Source: Armillaria gallica
Lineage: Eukaryota > Basidiomycota > Agaricomycetes > Agaricales > Physalacriaceae
Direction: 5' to 3'
NCBI GenBank assembly: GCA_037576215.1
Contig: JBANDB010000004.1
Coordinates: 6,014,001-6,078,000, forward strand
DNA length: 64,000 nt
Below the pieces are notes generated by a model. That model did no database searches and was not told the DNA's origin. It saw only the letters and a list, made by a program, of their open reading frames with translations. The position numbers and the translations under genes are program-made. Positions within the stretch are counted from its first letter, which is position 1. Every line of letters starts with the position of its first letter. Positions 47,758 to 58,569 of this stretch are shown one piece after another.

Positions 47758-49860
47758 ATATTTTAGTTTCCTGCAGTGCACACTAGACGACTAAGAGCGT
47801 CTGAGTCGAGCTTTTATCGAATAACCATTAGTATTGCTACTCCCCGCATGCGTATGTAGCCTTTACTTCCATTGTGATTGAGATATTGAATTTCTTTCAG
47901 ATTCAAAACTTGCGGGTCGCATCGTCTGACTTGAGGATACACCGCGCAGTACTCGACGCCAGCAAGATCGACGTCGCTCTCGATGGCCCTATATGCTGTC
48001 GACGTAGACAGTCCTCAGCGTCTGTACACAAAGGAGGGCGGCTTATTTTCGACTGTGTCTTTGCCATGCTCCAGTATAATGACCGTTCTTTCGTTCTCGC
48101 GGGGTGACGACGGTTTCGGGTGATAGAAATTCTTCCAGTGCTCGACAGTGTAGTTCAGTCAAGCCGGCGAGTATACAAAGACGACAATGAAGGTATACTC
48201 CATCCTTCGGTCATTTTTGCTGCAAGTCAGTATGATTCTCTCTATTTGAATCTATACAACAGTGATCTATATCAATAGCTTCTGTAGGGAAGACCTCATG
48301 AAAAGTAAGCAGTATCCAAGCTCCTGCAACGCATTGATGCCTTCGTTTTGTCATACATCGGACTTCCTATTCCGTTTCTGATCAAGTGGACCTTGACACT
48401 ATGACAGGATTAGCACCTTGATCAAAGCTAGGTTGCGAGCCCGGAGAGGCAAAGGCCGGTACTGAACACCCACAGTCATTACACGTTCCCGCTTTTTACG
48501 ACCCTACCCGCGTCCGACTTTCGCCCTATCCTGCTTCCCTTTACCCTAGCTCCACGATCACTACTTCGTAATCACCGGCCATTTATTTAAACGCCATCAC
48601 CCGCCCACACGCCGTTCCCATGCAATGTCAAAGTCTCATTACCGGTGCACTGTAGACTTTTATGCTACTCGTCCTACCATCGAAATGTAAGCTTTGTGAA
48701 TGTCTTGACATGTTCTGCCTAATCCCGTAGTGTAGCGAACCGAAATAATGATTCGGTTCATCTGCAACCGTCTCGATGGCACTCTGACTCCGAAATGAAT
48801 CCCTTATTATGGTAGGAGGAATCTACATGTTGCGCCCTTTGCCCATACTGCACACAGCCTGGGCATCTTGGGGAATGGTCTTCCATGGCCGACCATATGC
48901 AACGGATGCCAAGCTCTAAAAGAACCTACTACTAAGCATCGCCCTCGAGAGTAAGTTTTCGCTTCTTCTTCAGCGGTCTTGTCTAGACACTTAGGCTCGC
49001 CTATACAGCTTCATAAAATCTCACTGGATTCGGCTGGATGAGACTCATCCGTCCTACAAAATTTATCAATGATCGTTTTCGAAACAATAGACACGAGCAA
49101 GTAATCGAGTCATAAGGGAACGGACCGTCATCGATATGCTCGATATATCTTAGGGAATGATATGTCTTTCGGCCGAGTGCTAGTGGCGTCGGGCTTGCTG
49201 GGCTCGCGCGGAATGGAATAGAATTTGGGTCATTTTTACGTGGATATGACCAATGATTCGATTTCAAGAGATATATAAGCTGGAAGCACCAATATGTGCC
49301 CATATATCTCATTATCCGTTCCTCATGTGTATCATTGCTAGGTGCTCTTTTTGCTCGAGAGACATCTACGGAAGGGGTTGCTTCTGCCCCAAGGTGGTGG
49401 ACAATGTCATGATACTCTGCTCTAGCTGCGAGCGGTACCAACGAGGGGGCCTTTTGTCGCTCTACCCCGTCGAGTCCTCCATTACCGACATTGTCATCGT
49501 CGAGACCTTGAGGAACCCCATTGGTTGGGAGATTGCTCGGGAGTATGACGAGAAGCGAGTCGATACACACCTCGTATTTTTGGGAAATATCGATAAGGGC
49601 ACAGCCTCGGGGTTAGGGGAGATACACCAAGCTCCAGCTCCAAGACGCAAGATCCTTCGCCCTCGTGGCGGCTTAAGGCAAGTTTCCTGGATACCTCGCC
49701 CTCTACTTATTCTCACCATGCCCTACGTATGGCAGGTTCGACCTACACTGGCGTATATTCGCTTTATCTCATCCCATTAGTACCTGACTGCGCCGGCCTC
49801 TATAGACCTCTGAGTCATGTCGGTGGCGCAGCATGGTTCAAGCGTATGAGCGGTGCTTAT
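47758..49860. repeat. Segmental repeat block A, copy 2
   Basis: This is collinear with 37378-39420 and, in its right part, with 62920-64000. The match ends near 49860, after CCTCTGAGTCATGTCGGTGG at 49800 (39360 in copy 1). Frames are not kept between copies, so this is old non-coding or pseudogene DNA. Confidence 0.75.
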
Positions 49861-50944
49861 AACATTCCGCGAAGTTCTCCGTTATTCATTTCTATCGCCC
49901 CCACACTGCAACCCTTGGCCTCATTGCCTCTATCGATTATCTGCCTGAGCATTGCCTTCTTCATTTCAGCTATAACGTCGAGATTCTATTCGACATCTTC
50001 TTCTCTTTTCTCTTCCGTCATTCCACTTCACTTTTTGCCATAAAAGCCATTCCTACGCGGCCTGTAAAGATCCTGACTAGCCTCTTTCAGCCGTCTTTCC
50101 CTTCTCCCTATCCACGAAACCATACAGTCGTCGCGGTTAGTTCGCGTTCAACCACGACGAGCTTTTTGTGTGGGCTTGACTTTATGAGCGGGCCTACGAA
50201 TCGGTTATAGATTGACGGTTAGGTTTATGTTAAAATGCATTTCACAGTTTCCTGTCTTATCCTCACTCTTTGCTACTCCTTACCCTCCTTTTACTCTACC
50301 GTTACTAGTCATTTACAGAATATGTGCAGATCTTTCAGACCGGAATGTAAGCACATCACCGGTTAGGGAATCGCGCGAGGTGGTGACATAGAACGCGTTT
50401 TCTTGACGTCATTGAGGCATTTTCCCACGGCATATGCCGATAAGAATCGCGCCTCGCTCCTTACCGGCACGGGCCGGCCTGGACATGCGCGATACCAATT
50501 ATTCGTCCATTCAAGTTTTTCATCCCGCCTTCGGTACTATCTCCTCACTACTGCGGTTTTGATTTACCAACATCTTGGCTCTGCTCGCCCTGGCCCTTTC
50601 TTCTGGGATTTTCCAACGATGTTCTTCCAATGGCTCCAGGCACACATTTGCGAATCGCATTTCCCTTTCCAGTGGCTATGCTTGATAGAATGGTAACGGA
50701 CGTTCAGTACTGACGGTTAAAGTTGATGATTCTGATGCCGAAAACCGACCAGAAGGACTCCCTAGGAGTGTACGAGCGCCATTGCGCATAGTCAGCGCTT
50801 CGCTGGAAGGTGACCCACGTTCATGCAAGTTGAAAATAATTTGCCCACAACCGCTCTCTACAGTTGTTTTTTCTTTCATTTCCTTCCATGTCCTGAGAGT
50901 ATTCATACGATTTTGTCTGAATGCTGTATCCAGGTGGTAGACGT

Positions 50945-51080
50945 TGGGAGCGTAGGCACGGTCCGGTTCCTCCGCGATCACGTGTACCGTATCCGTAGTT
51001 TCCCGTTTGTTCGTAGCTACATCCGTGACTATCACCAGCATTCCTCCATTCTCTCTCGTGGACCTAGCGATACGGTTCCA
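50945..51080 (+). repeat. 5' LTR (136 bp)
   Basis: This is base-for-base identical to 52476-52611. It starts TGGGAGCGTAGG and ends CGATACGGTTCCA, and contains a CACGTG. Similarity between the copies stops exactly at both edges. Confidence 0.88.
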
Positions 51081-51082
51081 TA

Positions 51083-51098
51083 TGGTGATGAGAGTGTG
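51083..51098 (+). other. Putative primer-binding site
   Basis: TGGTGATGAGAGTGTG starts two bases after the 5' LTR. The leading TGG would pair with a tRNA 3' CCA. The implied tRNA end (CTCTCATCACCA) was not matched to a known fungal tRNA. Confidence 0.5.
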
Positions 51099-51196
51099 AT
51101 TCGACGACACTCTTTCGTCCTCAGCTTCTCTGGCCACCTCTCACTGTGCTCATTCTCATTTTGCTTTCTCTTCTCTACACTCTACACTCTATAGTC

Positions 51197-52396
51197 ATGG
51201 CCACTACTGCCGACGAAGCGACTCTATCTGCGGCTCTATTACCACCAGTGGACTCTACTACCACAAAGAAGAAGAAGAAGAAGTCCAAGAAGAAGTCTGT
51301 AGCTACGACGACGGCTACCGGCTCCGTTCCGCAGCAGCAGCTCGATGCGACAGGAAAAATTAGCTCTGATGCGGCGCCGACACCGCTTGTTACATTCTCG
51401 CAAGCTATGAAGGAGCTCAACGACGTGCAGGAGGCAGGAGAGGATTCAAAGGAGGCTTTGACGCGATTTTGGAGGCACGCATATCGGTTGGGCGAGGAGG
51501 ATGGCCGTTTCGAGGCGTCGAGGGAGATAGAGCAGACGGGGTATCAGCAAGGCCACGACGCTGCTATTGCGAAGCTTATAGCCGCAGGGCATCAGATGAA
51601 AGGGGAGTGTACAGCTGGGAGGCAAGCTCGAGTGGACACAGGGACTTTAGCCAGCATGCAGGACGACACAGAGGTGGCCGACGAAGCATTTCGACGGGGG
51701 AAGGAGGCCGGTCTTGATGAAGGGAAAAGGGCTGGATATTGCGATGGTTTAGATGAGGGAAGGCTTGAAGCAGAGAAAGGCGCGTTGGAGCTTTTCTTCG
51801 AGGGGTGTTCAGCAGGGAAGAAGGAAGGCATCGCGAAGGAAAAGGAAGTTTGGATCAGGCAGGGACACGCTGAACTGGGAGCCTGTCGAGCAGGTCGAGA
51901 GGATCTCATGGACGCTGCTATCATGGTCGGAACCTCCACGCGTAGCTTCACTGATACTGCAGTCGCTACGGACCCAGACGACAACTCAAGCTCGGAAAAT
52001 TCGTTATTCGCAAAGTCGGAGCCATTCAGCTGGGCAGACGATGCTTCAACCATCCCCATCCATTCTGTCGAACCTGTTATATCTTCGCCACCTCCACCAC
52101 GAGATATTTCGTGTCTCTCTTCAGGCGCTCAGAAACCATTTGCATCGCTACAGCACCGGTCCAAGCGTAATTTCATTCAGCAACGGCGTACTACAGTACA
52201 TCGTGGTCATCACCACTCCAGCGGCTATCTCACACCAGCACTGCAACACTTCGGTAGACGTTCACAACACCCACCTGTACCATCGTGCCGTGTCAGTACA
52301 TTTGCGGTGAAGACTCCTTTGTTGGACTGGAAAGCAGATCCCCGTTTGTTTCGCTTGCGGGATGCTTTGGAGGACCTAGGTTGGGTCAGGGCTTGA
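51197..52396 (+). CDS. Yae1-like GX3-repeat protein carried by the LTR element
   Basis: An intronless 399-codon gene fills the element interior. The N-terminus is Ala/Thr-rich with a lysine block at about residues 24-33 (KKKKKKSKKK), possibly a nuclear or RNA-binding signal. The centre, about residues 95-245, has many Gly spaced four apart in amphipathic helix (RLGEEDGRFEASREIEQTGY, RGKEAGLDEGKRAGYCDGLD, GCSAGKKEGIAKEKEV), the deca-GX3 pattern of Yae1/Lto1 N-termini. A Ser/Pro-rich linker follows, then a compact C-terminal block (LLDWKADPRLFRLRDALEDL). The ATG at 51197 has a good context (GTCATGG) after a pyrimidine tract; an upstream GTG in frame is ignored. It has no similarity that I can see to gag or integrase. 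It could be a captured host gene or the element's own gag substitute. Confidence 0.85.
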   Translation: MATTADEATLSAALLPPVDSTTTKKKKKKSKKKSVATTTATGSVPQQQLDATGKISSDAAPTPLVTFSQAMKELNDVQEAGEDSKEALTRFWRHAYRLGEEDGRFEASREIEQTGYQQGHDAAIAKLIAAGHQMKGECTAGRQARVDTGTLASMQDDTEVADEAFRRGKEAGLDEGKRAGYCDGLDEGRLEAEKGALELFFEGCSAGKKEGIAKEKEVWIRQGHAELGACRAGREDLMDAAIMVGTSTRSFTDTAVATDPDDNSSSENSLFAKSEPFSWADDASTIPIHSVEPVISSPPPPRDISCLSSGAQKPFASLQHRSKRNFIQQRRTTVHRGHHHSSGYLTPALQHFGRRSQHPPVPSCRVSTFAVKTPLLDWKADPRLFRLRDALEDLGWVRA

Positions 52397-52435
52397 TGAG
52401 GTGATGATGTTTTCTTTTGCATGGTGTAGGGCGAC

Positions 52436-52455
52436 GGCGATGCGGGGGCATCGCC
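52436..52455 (+). repeat. GC-rich hairpin before the polypurine tract
   Basis: GGCGATG (52436-52442) and CATCGCC (52449-52455) form a perfect 7-bp stem with a CGGGGG loop. It lies between the cargo stop codon and the PPT. A role in RNA end formation or packaging is possible but only inferred. Confidence 0.55.
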
Positions 52456-52462
52456 TGGTTGT

Positions 52463-52471
52463 AAAGGGGGG
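52463..52471 (+). other. Polypurine tract
   Basis: AAAGGGGGG followed by CACA and then the 3' LTR. Its position and composition are those of the plus-strand primer of LTR retroelements. Confidence 0.7.
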
Positions 52472-52475
52472 CACA

Positions 52476-52611
52476 TGGGAGCGTAGGCACGGTCCGGTTC
52501 CTCCGCGATCACGTGTACCGTATCCGTAGTTTCCCGTTTGTTCGTAGCTACATCCGTGACTATCACCAGCATTCCTCCATTCTCTCTCGTGGACCTAGCG
52601 ATACGGTTCCA
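52476..52611 (+). repeat. 3' LTR (136 bp)
   Basis: This is identical to the 5' LTR at 50945-51080 and is followed directly by ACGT, the target-duplication copy. Confidence 0.88.
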
Positions 52612-53387
52612 ACGTTTCCTCCGATGTGCTCTAGTATGTTTCAATATCGCTTTGGTATACCGTTGCTGATGTGCTTCAGATGTCAGTAGCCCACGTGCAT
52701 TTTGTATGTCTCGTTGCATATTTTTCGATCTTGCTATGGGGCGTCTAAATACATCACCAGTGCCTCATCGATATTTTGTGACAAGTTCTTGGCCATAACT
52801 GCTTCATTTGGCTTCAGCGCTTGTGTCCTGACACGATGATTTAAATGATCCTTTGGACAATCAATGTCTACTGCGCTACGTCTGCCCTGCTAACACTACT
52901 GTTGGCGGGTATCTTCATCTCCATTTGATAATCTCAGGGTCCACATTGTCATCATTCAAAATCGATAAGCACCGTACCAGCAACACAGTCTGATCCGATA
53001 TCAACACTGTATTCTCGAACATAAGTTCGGACAAGCTGACAAGCTCCCGCAGTTAAAGGCTGTCGACAGGACTGTATGTCACCTCGTTCACAGTCTCTCG
53101 GTCCTGCTCACGAAACGCTTCTAGTATCCTCTGAGGATCCAGCTGACATGTAACTGCCAAAACAAACGGGGCGTTATTGCCTCACTTCCCTATTCATTGT
53201 ATCTAGCCGCCGCGGTGCCCATCTGAACAGTGTATTATTTTAGGCTAGGCGTCACCTGAATAGGATAAGTCGTCACGTACCCATTCAATTCTTTTTGATG
53301 TGTTCGTTTCGGGTGTCTACCGTATAGCGGGTGTCTGCAACATGAGCGTCTACTCCGTTTTCTCCCCTCCTTCTCACAGACGACTGT

Positions 53388-54822
53388 ATGACCGGTCAAT
53401 TTCATCCCCAGCAGGATATCTATGACGATATCATTCATGAAGCCGGCTTTGCGCTGAGCGGGACTCTTCATTCGATTCCCTCGAATGCAATCGTTGTTCG
53501 CGGTCAGTCCACCTATTTATCAGTGCTGGCAGTGTTCGAACACTTACGCCCCATCGTAGATCAAGTCAGCTTCTACCAAGACCGCTACGAGGCGTCTGGG
53601 ACTGGCAGAACTATGTTTCAACTTCTCAGAAACAACCATGAAGTTATTATCTGGGGTCCGCCTCTCAGCGAGCGTGACGGTCTCTTGAAAGAGCTCGAGT
53701 TGATTGTATGTGTCTTAACCATTTTTAGACGTCCAACGTAGATTTAGTATTACATCGGTAGGAGTTGTTGCTCAATTCTGTTGATTTTGACGATATTCGG
53801 CAAGCAACATTGTATATCGCATGGGACGGGCGCGCCCGCCTTATTCCGCAGAAGCAAAGATTTTTCCAAATTCCCTACTTGGCCGGATATCCTTGCGTAG
53901 ACGAGAGCCAGCTCCAGGTAACCGAGTGGTTACAGACGGGCTGGAAGCGTGCCTTGTTGGACGGGGTCAGGCCAGTCGGTAAGTGATACTACCGTGATAG
54001 ACGTGTGGAGACACCCTGTGTTAATATACAATCACAGAAGTAGAATACGCTTATAACCTCACGTCCTCGCTGGCCTTGCAGTGCATGATAGACGGATGCC
54101 GACACTTGGAACCATTGGATTTGACTACTCCAGTTTTGGCTTGTCTAGTTCGCGATGGCCATATGATCGGGTTAGTCAAACGTATAGAAGAGGGAGCACG
54201 AATGGTGTCGTATAAGGATCGTGCATTGGTACGTGCAGACCTAAGAGTGCTTCATCTCTCTGATCCCTCCCAGGTTTACACCGCTTTTCTAAAACTGCAA
54301 CAGCGTCACATCTACTTCCTTGATGGGCATGATATGGAGCCATCTGCCGTCTTAATAGTCGATGACAAGGTCAGATTCGTCGACATGGCTCTCAAAAGAT
54401 GGTTCAGTCCGAATATCCTCATTTATGACCGGACCATACATGACGGACAACAGCTGAGACAAGCGCAGCAGTCGCATTGGAGGCAGGCTGAATTACTTTT
54501 CGAGCGCGTTGATGCGAGACTCAGCACTAGTAACCGATACCGACCATGCGAATATCGCCTCATCAACGTCATTTGTGCACCAGGAATGCCCTTGATTGCA
54601 TTCTCGGCTTGCCCTTCGACTGCATCCAAAGGGCGAAAAAAACTCAGGAAAAGAACCAGCGAACCACAAATATCTTCGGACACAGTTTGCAACGGAGGAT
54701 ATTTGCCTAAACGGGACGGAGGCTCTATCTCAACACGACGCTATAGGGTTGCGCCGAAGCAGCACGAGCATTTCGCCAGGCACTCTGTTCCTCGTATGAT
54801 CATGATGCCTCTTATCCTATGA
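53388..54822 (+). CDS. Fungal protein-kinase-like protein
   Basis: A four-exon gene of about 424 residues has exons 53388-53705, 53762-53978, 54038-54228 and 54274-54822, with GT-AG introns in consistent phase. The N-terminus is MTGQFHPQQDIYDDIIHEAG. The middle contains CVDESQLQVTEWLQTGWKR. A kinase C-lobe-like part has TPVLACLVRDGHMIGLVKR, YKDRALVYTAFLKLQQRHIY and FLDGHDMEPSAVLIVDD, followed by KVRFVDMAL. The HD and the final VRFVD resemble the catalytic and metal-binding loops of small fungal kinase-like proteins. The Asn expected four to five residues after the HD is Ala, so it may be a pseudokinase. The last ~90 residues are basic and less certain; a further intron there would change the C-terminus. 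A decayed paralogue is at 5332-6148. Confidence 0.7.
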
Positions 54823-55241
54823 CGTACCATGGCAGCAATCCCCGGCATTATCGAACATTCTACTCTAATCATTCAGGCACCTCTCCATTCTATGATGATG
54901 GACATATTTTTAAATCCGGCTGGCTCGAAGGACTTGAATTTGAATACTCATCATGAACGTCTATCCCCTCATTCGAGATGTATGTGTCTGGTCTTTCAAG
55001 GTTTCAGAGTTGTGCCTTACGATGATGATAGCCACGTCGTACCCAGCCGCATGCACCGTCTCCAGACTATGTACTCATACCCCACGTAGATGGATCTCGT
55101 GCGGACCTAATTTATGCATTTATGGATATGAATTGGTTTAAGTACATGGAAAAGCGCGAGGTCGCATCTCTGTTTGCAGGTAGATCCACATGGGTCCCAT
55201 CTTCTGTCGGACATTCAATTCGGACCTCATTATGTCCCAGT

Positions 55242-55631
55242 CTTCCGGACAAGGGGGCACCGGAATGTCGGCCCGGCACATCCGGTAGGGTGGTTGGTTG
55301 GCCCCGGAGGGGCTGAAAAAAATTTTAGAACATGGACTTTTGGGCTCTCTTAGGGCACAAAAATGATGTTTGTATACATATTAGTACCATTACTTCTATG
55401 CAAGCAGTCTTCCCGATGGCTATCCTGAAAGATCACCAAGAAACTAACATCCGAGAGGCGGGTGTGCCGCAAGATGCCGGAGATTCACCGGAGAACAGCC
55501 CCATGATGTCATAAAAGCGACCTATATATAGGTATAATAGAGTCACGTGGGTGGGTGGTCCTTGCCGGTCTGAAATAAATTTTTGGACCTTGTGTGCAAA
55601 TTTTTATTTGGCGTGCCCCCTTGCTTCCGGA
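55242..55631. mobile_element. hAT-type MITE with 8-bp target site duplication
   Basis: The element is 55250-55623 (374 bp). It starts CAAGGGGGCAC and ends GTGCCCCCTTG, exact 11-bp terminal inverted repeats. CTTCCGGA flanks it on both sides (55242-55249 and 55624-55631), a perfect 8-bp target duplication. An 8-bp duplication and CA(A/G)GG termini are the hallmarks of hAT elements. No transposase is encoded, so it is a non-autonomous MITE. It lies about 420 bp after the kinase-like gene. Confidence 0.9.
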
Positions 55632-55924
55632 GGACGAAGCCGCGTGATGATTAAATAGACCTGTAAAAGCTCCTAACAGAAGGGCCATCTACCTCGCCGA
55701 CCTGCTTTTTTTAGATACCTCTCGCCCCCTTTGTCAATTTAAGTTCATAAGTAGTTAGTGTGCCTTGTTACGAGAGAGCAGTTTATATGAGAGTCTCGAC
55801 GAAGGCAGAGGAGAGACATTACTTGTTCGCCCAGATCTACCCTAGCTCGTAGGACTCCCTGGCATCGCCTACAGACGGTCACAAGGTGAGACGGAATATC
55901 GCAGAAAGTCGGGACAGATGCATA

Positions 55925-55935
55925 CCCCCCCCCCC
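55925..55935 (+). repeat. C homopolymer (11 bp)
   Basis: An uninterrupted run of eleven C. It is likely length-variable and error-prone in assembly. Confidence 0.8.
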
Positions 55936-56215
55936 TTAGTCTTCCGTCTTGTCGATGTGATGTGTACGACGTTGAATGAACACCAGTTGTTTAGTCAGGT
56001 AACACCCATTTCGAGGGTGGAGTGGAACATTTTGATACAAGTTCATCAACAGAAAAAAGTGAAGTCGTAAAGAAAGGTGGTCATCAATGCACTCCCGAGA
56101 AGCGTGGACTAGACTGTCTGTAAACTGCAGTCCTCGGCGCATGTATCTTTCACATTTTTGGTGCAAAAGGGTATGTGTTTCAGCCTCTACAGCATCAGGC
56201 AACTTCTGGGAAACT
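55936..56215 (-). CDS. Helical protein fragment, partial
   Basis: An 88-codon frame (LPDAVEAETHTLLHQKCERY, then SRECIDDHLSLRLHFFLLMN) is strongly helical. It is preceded on the minus strand by a good intron acceptor (CTTCAAAG) and a GTGAGT donor near 56270, suggesting an internal exon. No upstream exons or domain are recognised. It could belong to a relic of a larger gene. Confidence 0.3.
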
Positions 56216-58569
56216 TTGAAGTTTGATTAGCGACATCCTTGCGCCGCGACTCGGAGTGCCTGCACTCACCTCTCTGACTGCGCGAAAAAAGGTGACATAC
56301 ATTCGTAGGACCTCAGGCTCGTTATGATATGTCAATCAGCCTTTGTTTAACCCAACCCATCGAACGTCGGAGTATGCCACCGCCCGATTGGTGTTCATGA
56401 CGATAGCGACGATACAGGGTGCTGCGAAACAATAATCCTGTCACCACCTAAACATTAATCTGACTGCGGAGGGGCTACGCTGGCAATTGGAGCACATAGT
56501 ATGATGACTATGTGAATGTCTGATCAGCCATCGTCTGTATTGACCTAGTCCGGAGAGAAGAGATACTTTAGAAATAACAGACGCTCTCTCGGCATCACGT
56601 TGAAGTGACTGTTCGGGCGTATATCATATCGCTTGGGAGCAAGAGCATAATTGTTGCTGATGCTCAGGGGTGCCGTAGAGACTGACCCCTCGCAGTCCTC
56701 CGGAATGACAACCCCATGACTCGAAGAGAGTATGGTGAACCCATCGACTGGCTCCGGACCATTCGAACCTACACAACAGTGACACGAATCGATACTTGCC
56801 GCAACAGGTGGAGGCAGGGCTAGACGCGATACAAACCCATTTCGGCTTCGAGATGGGCGTCACTTCGGTCGCTGTACTTGCTGGAAATGAACATCTATTC
56901 GAACCCGGACTCGGGTGCGGCGCCACATACCCAGGTAAGGGCGCGTCAAGACGTCACCGCCCATAAGTACGTTCCGTCGGTCTTATACACCCGCCAAAAG
57001 GAAATGGACCCTTTGTCCAAGGACTTGGATGCCGATTATCACTGAGGTCCTAAGGAGTTCGGGCACGCGGTCATGTCTTGAAGAGGAATACGTGGAAAAG
57101 AGAGAAGGATCTCATTTTGGAGACTGGGGGCTTTGGACGGCCCGACTTGATGGTGCTGTAAAGCTGACGCCTGACGGAATTAGTGGAAGGACTCCGATAC
57201 GAGTGCCAGATTACTGGAAGCATCGGTCCTACTGCAAAGAAAGCGGAAGTCGAGATTTTCCTGTTATACGAAAAAAGGTATGGACTGCGGAGTACGCGAC
57301 TTCCTCGTCTTGAGTCAAGAGAAAGAGAGAAGACGCATTTTGCAGTATGGACTCGATCAATAAAGGCCTACTTTCGGGGGACTCCAAAACCTGAGTAGCT
57401 GTAGATCGGCGTTCATTCTGGTTGGTAGGCTGAAAAGGAGTTTCGCGGCATCCCAAACGGCGCTATAACCTCTTATCGTAAAGATCATTGAAACAGACGC
57501 ATCGAAATACGGATCCGTCCAGCAGTATTCATGACATGTTCCGACGTTCCAGAATCTGTAGAGGACAGATGATGTGCGGGCTTTACTGTCTAAACAGCCT
57601 CTCGTTTTGCGCGGAAGCATAGGCAGAAGAGACCGCGGCATTAGATGCCCGCCGTGAGGCCCTTTGTTATAGGTAGTGTCGTAGGGACCTTTGACAGATG
57701 TGTGACAACTGGCATTTAGTTTTTTTTTTGCTTGGGTCGCCATCAAGGCATTGGATACCATCTGGATTCCGGATCTTGCCGGCCGCATCGCATGCCCTGA
57801 GAATTTCTGTCAGTGAGCTGGACGAGTGGGAGGTTTTGTCCTAGATGGCGGACGTGGGTTCATGGCGCCGGCTTCAACCTTCGATTGTAACACAGATACT
57901 TTGGCCGTTGGAAAGTTATTGAGAGCGGTAAACTTGGAGAGGGAGTACACAGCAACTTATGTGGCGAAATGCTGAATTAAAATGGAGTGAGTCATCATGT
58001 AGGTATCCCTACCGCAATGTGGCATAAAAGCTTTGATTTTGTGAGAAGTATGTACTGTGATAAGTAAATGTGAGAAGAGCCTTTTCACTTATGTTCTGAC
58101 GACATACCATGATGCTGTGCAGTGGCACCGTGAACCTTAGATTCTAGGGAAGGACAACAAAAGACGTACGACAGACTACACATGCTGTACGCACAGAAGT
58201 CCAGATAAGTTACAAAGACAGGCTAATGTATGAGACTGACTTGCTTTGGATGTGCGGTCGACGGCCTCGGACGTGAAGGTGAAACATGGGCAGGTCTTGT
58301 ACCCCGATCCGCTGATCAGCAGCTCAGTAATTTCGGATGTGAGGCCGCGTTCGGTATTCAGCCTTTACTACGTATCAGTAACGCTCCGTTCACAGTAAGA
58401 CGTATCGTACCTAGACCACGGCACTGGGGTTGGGGCGGAGTGTTGCTGGAGTCGTTCGCAGCTTGAACAAAGCACGGAAATATTGTCCAGCACTTGACTG
58501 CAAAAACAGCGCGACTTGAAAAGGGTTGCCGAGCAGGGGCAGCATCTTCCAGTGACACACATGGCATCT
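56216..58569. other. No gene recognised
   Basis: Frames at 57029-57313 (+) and 57357-57788 (-) have no domain and overlap on opposite strands. A run of nine T lies near 57720. No repeat matching blocks A or B was found here. Confidence 0.35.

Larger units (their letters stand above)
50945..52611 (+). mobile_element. Compact non-autonomous LTR retrotransposon with a single cargo gene
   Basis: Two identical 136-bp direct repeats bound the element. Each begins TGGGAG and ends GGTTCCA, the canonical TG...CA of LTRs. ACGT immediately precedes the left repeat (50941-50944) and follows the right one (52612-52615), consistent with a 4-bp target duplication. Two bases inside the left LTR, TGG begins a primer-binding-site-like sequence. 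AAAGGGGGG lies four bases before the right LTR as a polypurine tract. The 1395-bp interior holds only one intronless gene (51197-52396) and no gag, protease, reverse transcriptase or integrase. It would need another element's machinery. The identity of the LTRs implies a recent insertion. Confidence 0.85.

Noticed and set aside
50676..51137. Minus-strand frame over the 5' LTR, repeated over the 3' LTR (52225-52719)
   Set aside because: The shared protein stretch is simply the identical LTR read backwards; the frames differ outside it.
51469..52310. Other frames inside the cargo gene (both strands)
   Set aside because: Shadows of the 399-codon gene: they follow its GX3-driven composition and have no own start context.
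50983..55550. Other CACGTG motifs as Cbf1 sites
   Set aside because: Their number in the window is near chance expectation, and two are just the LTR copies.
57029..57788. Frames of 94 and 143 codons
   Set aside because: Opposite-strand overlap, no domain and no splice context.
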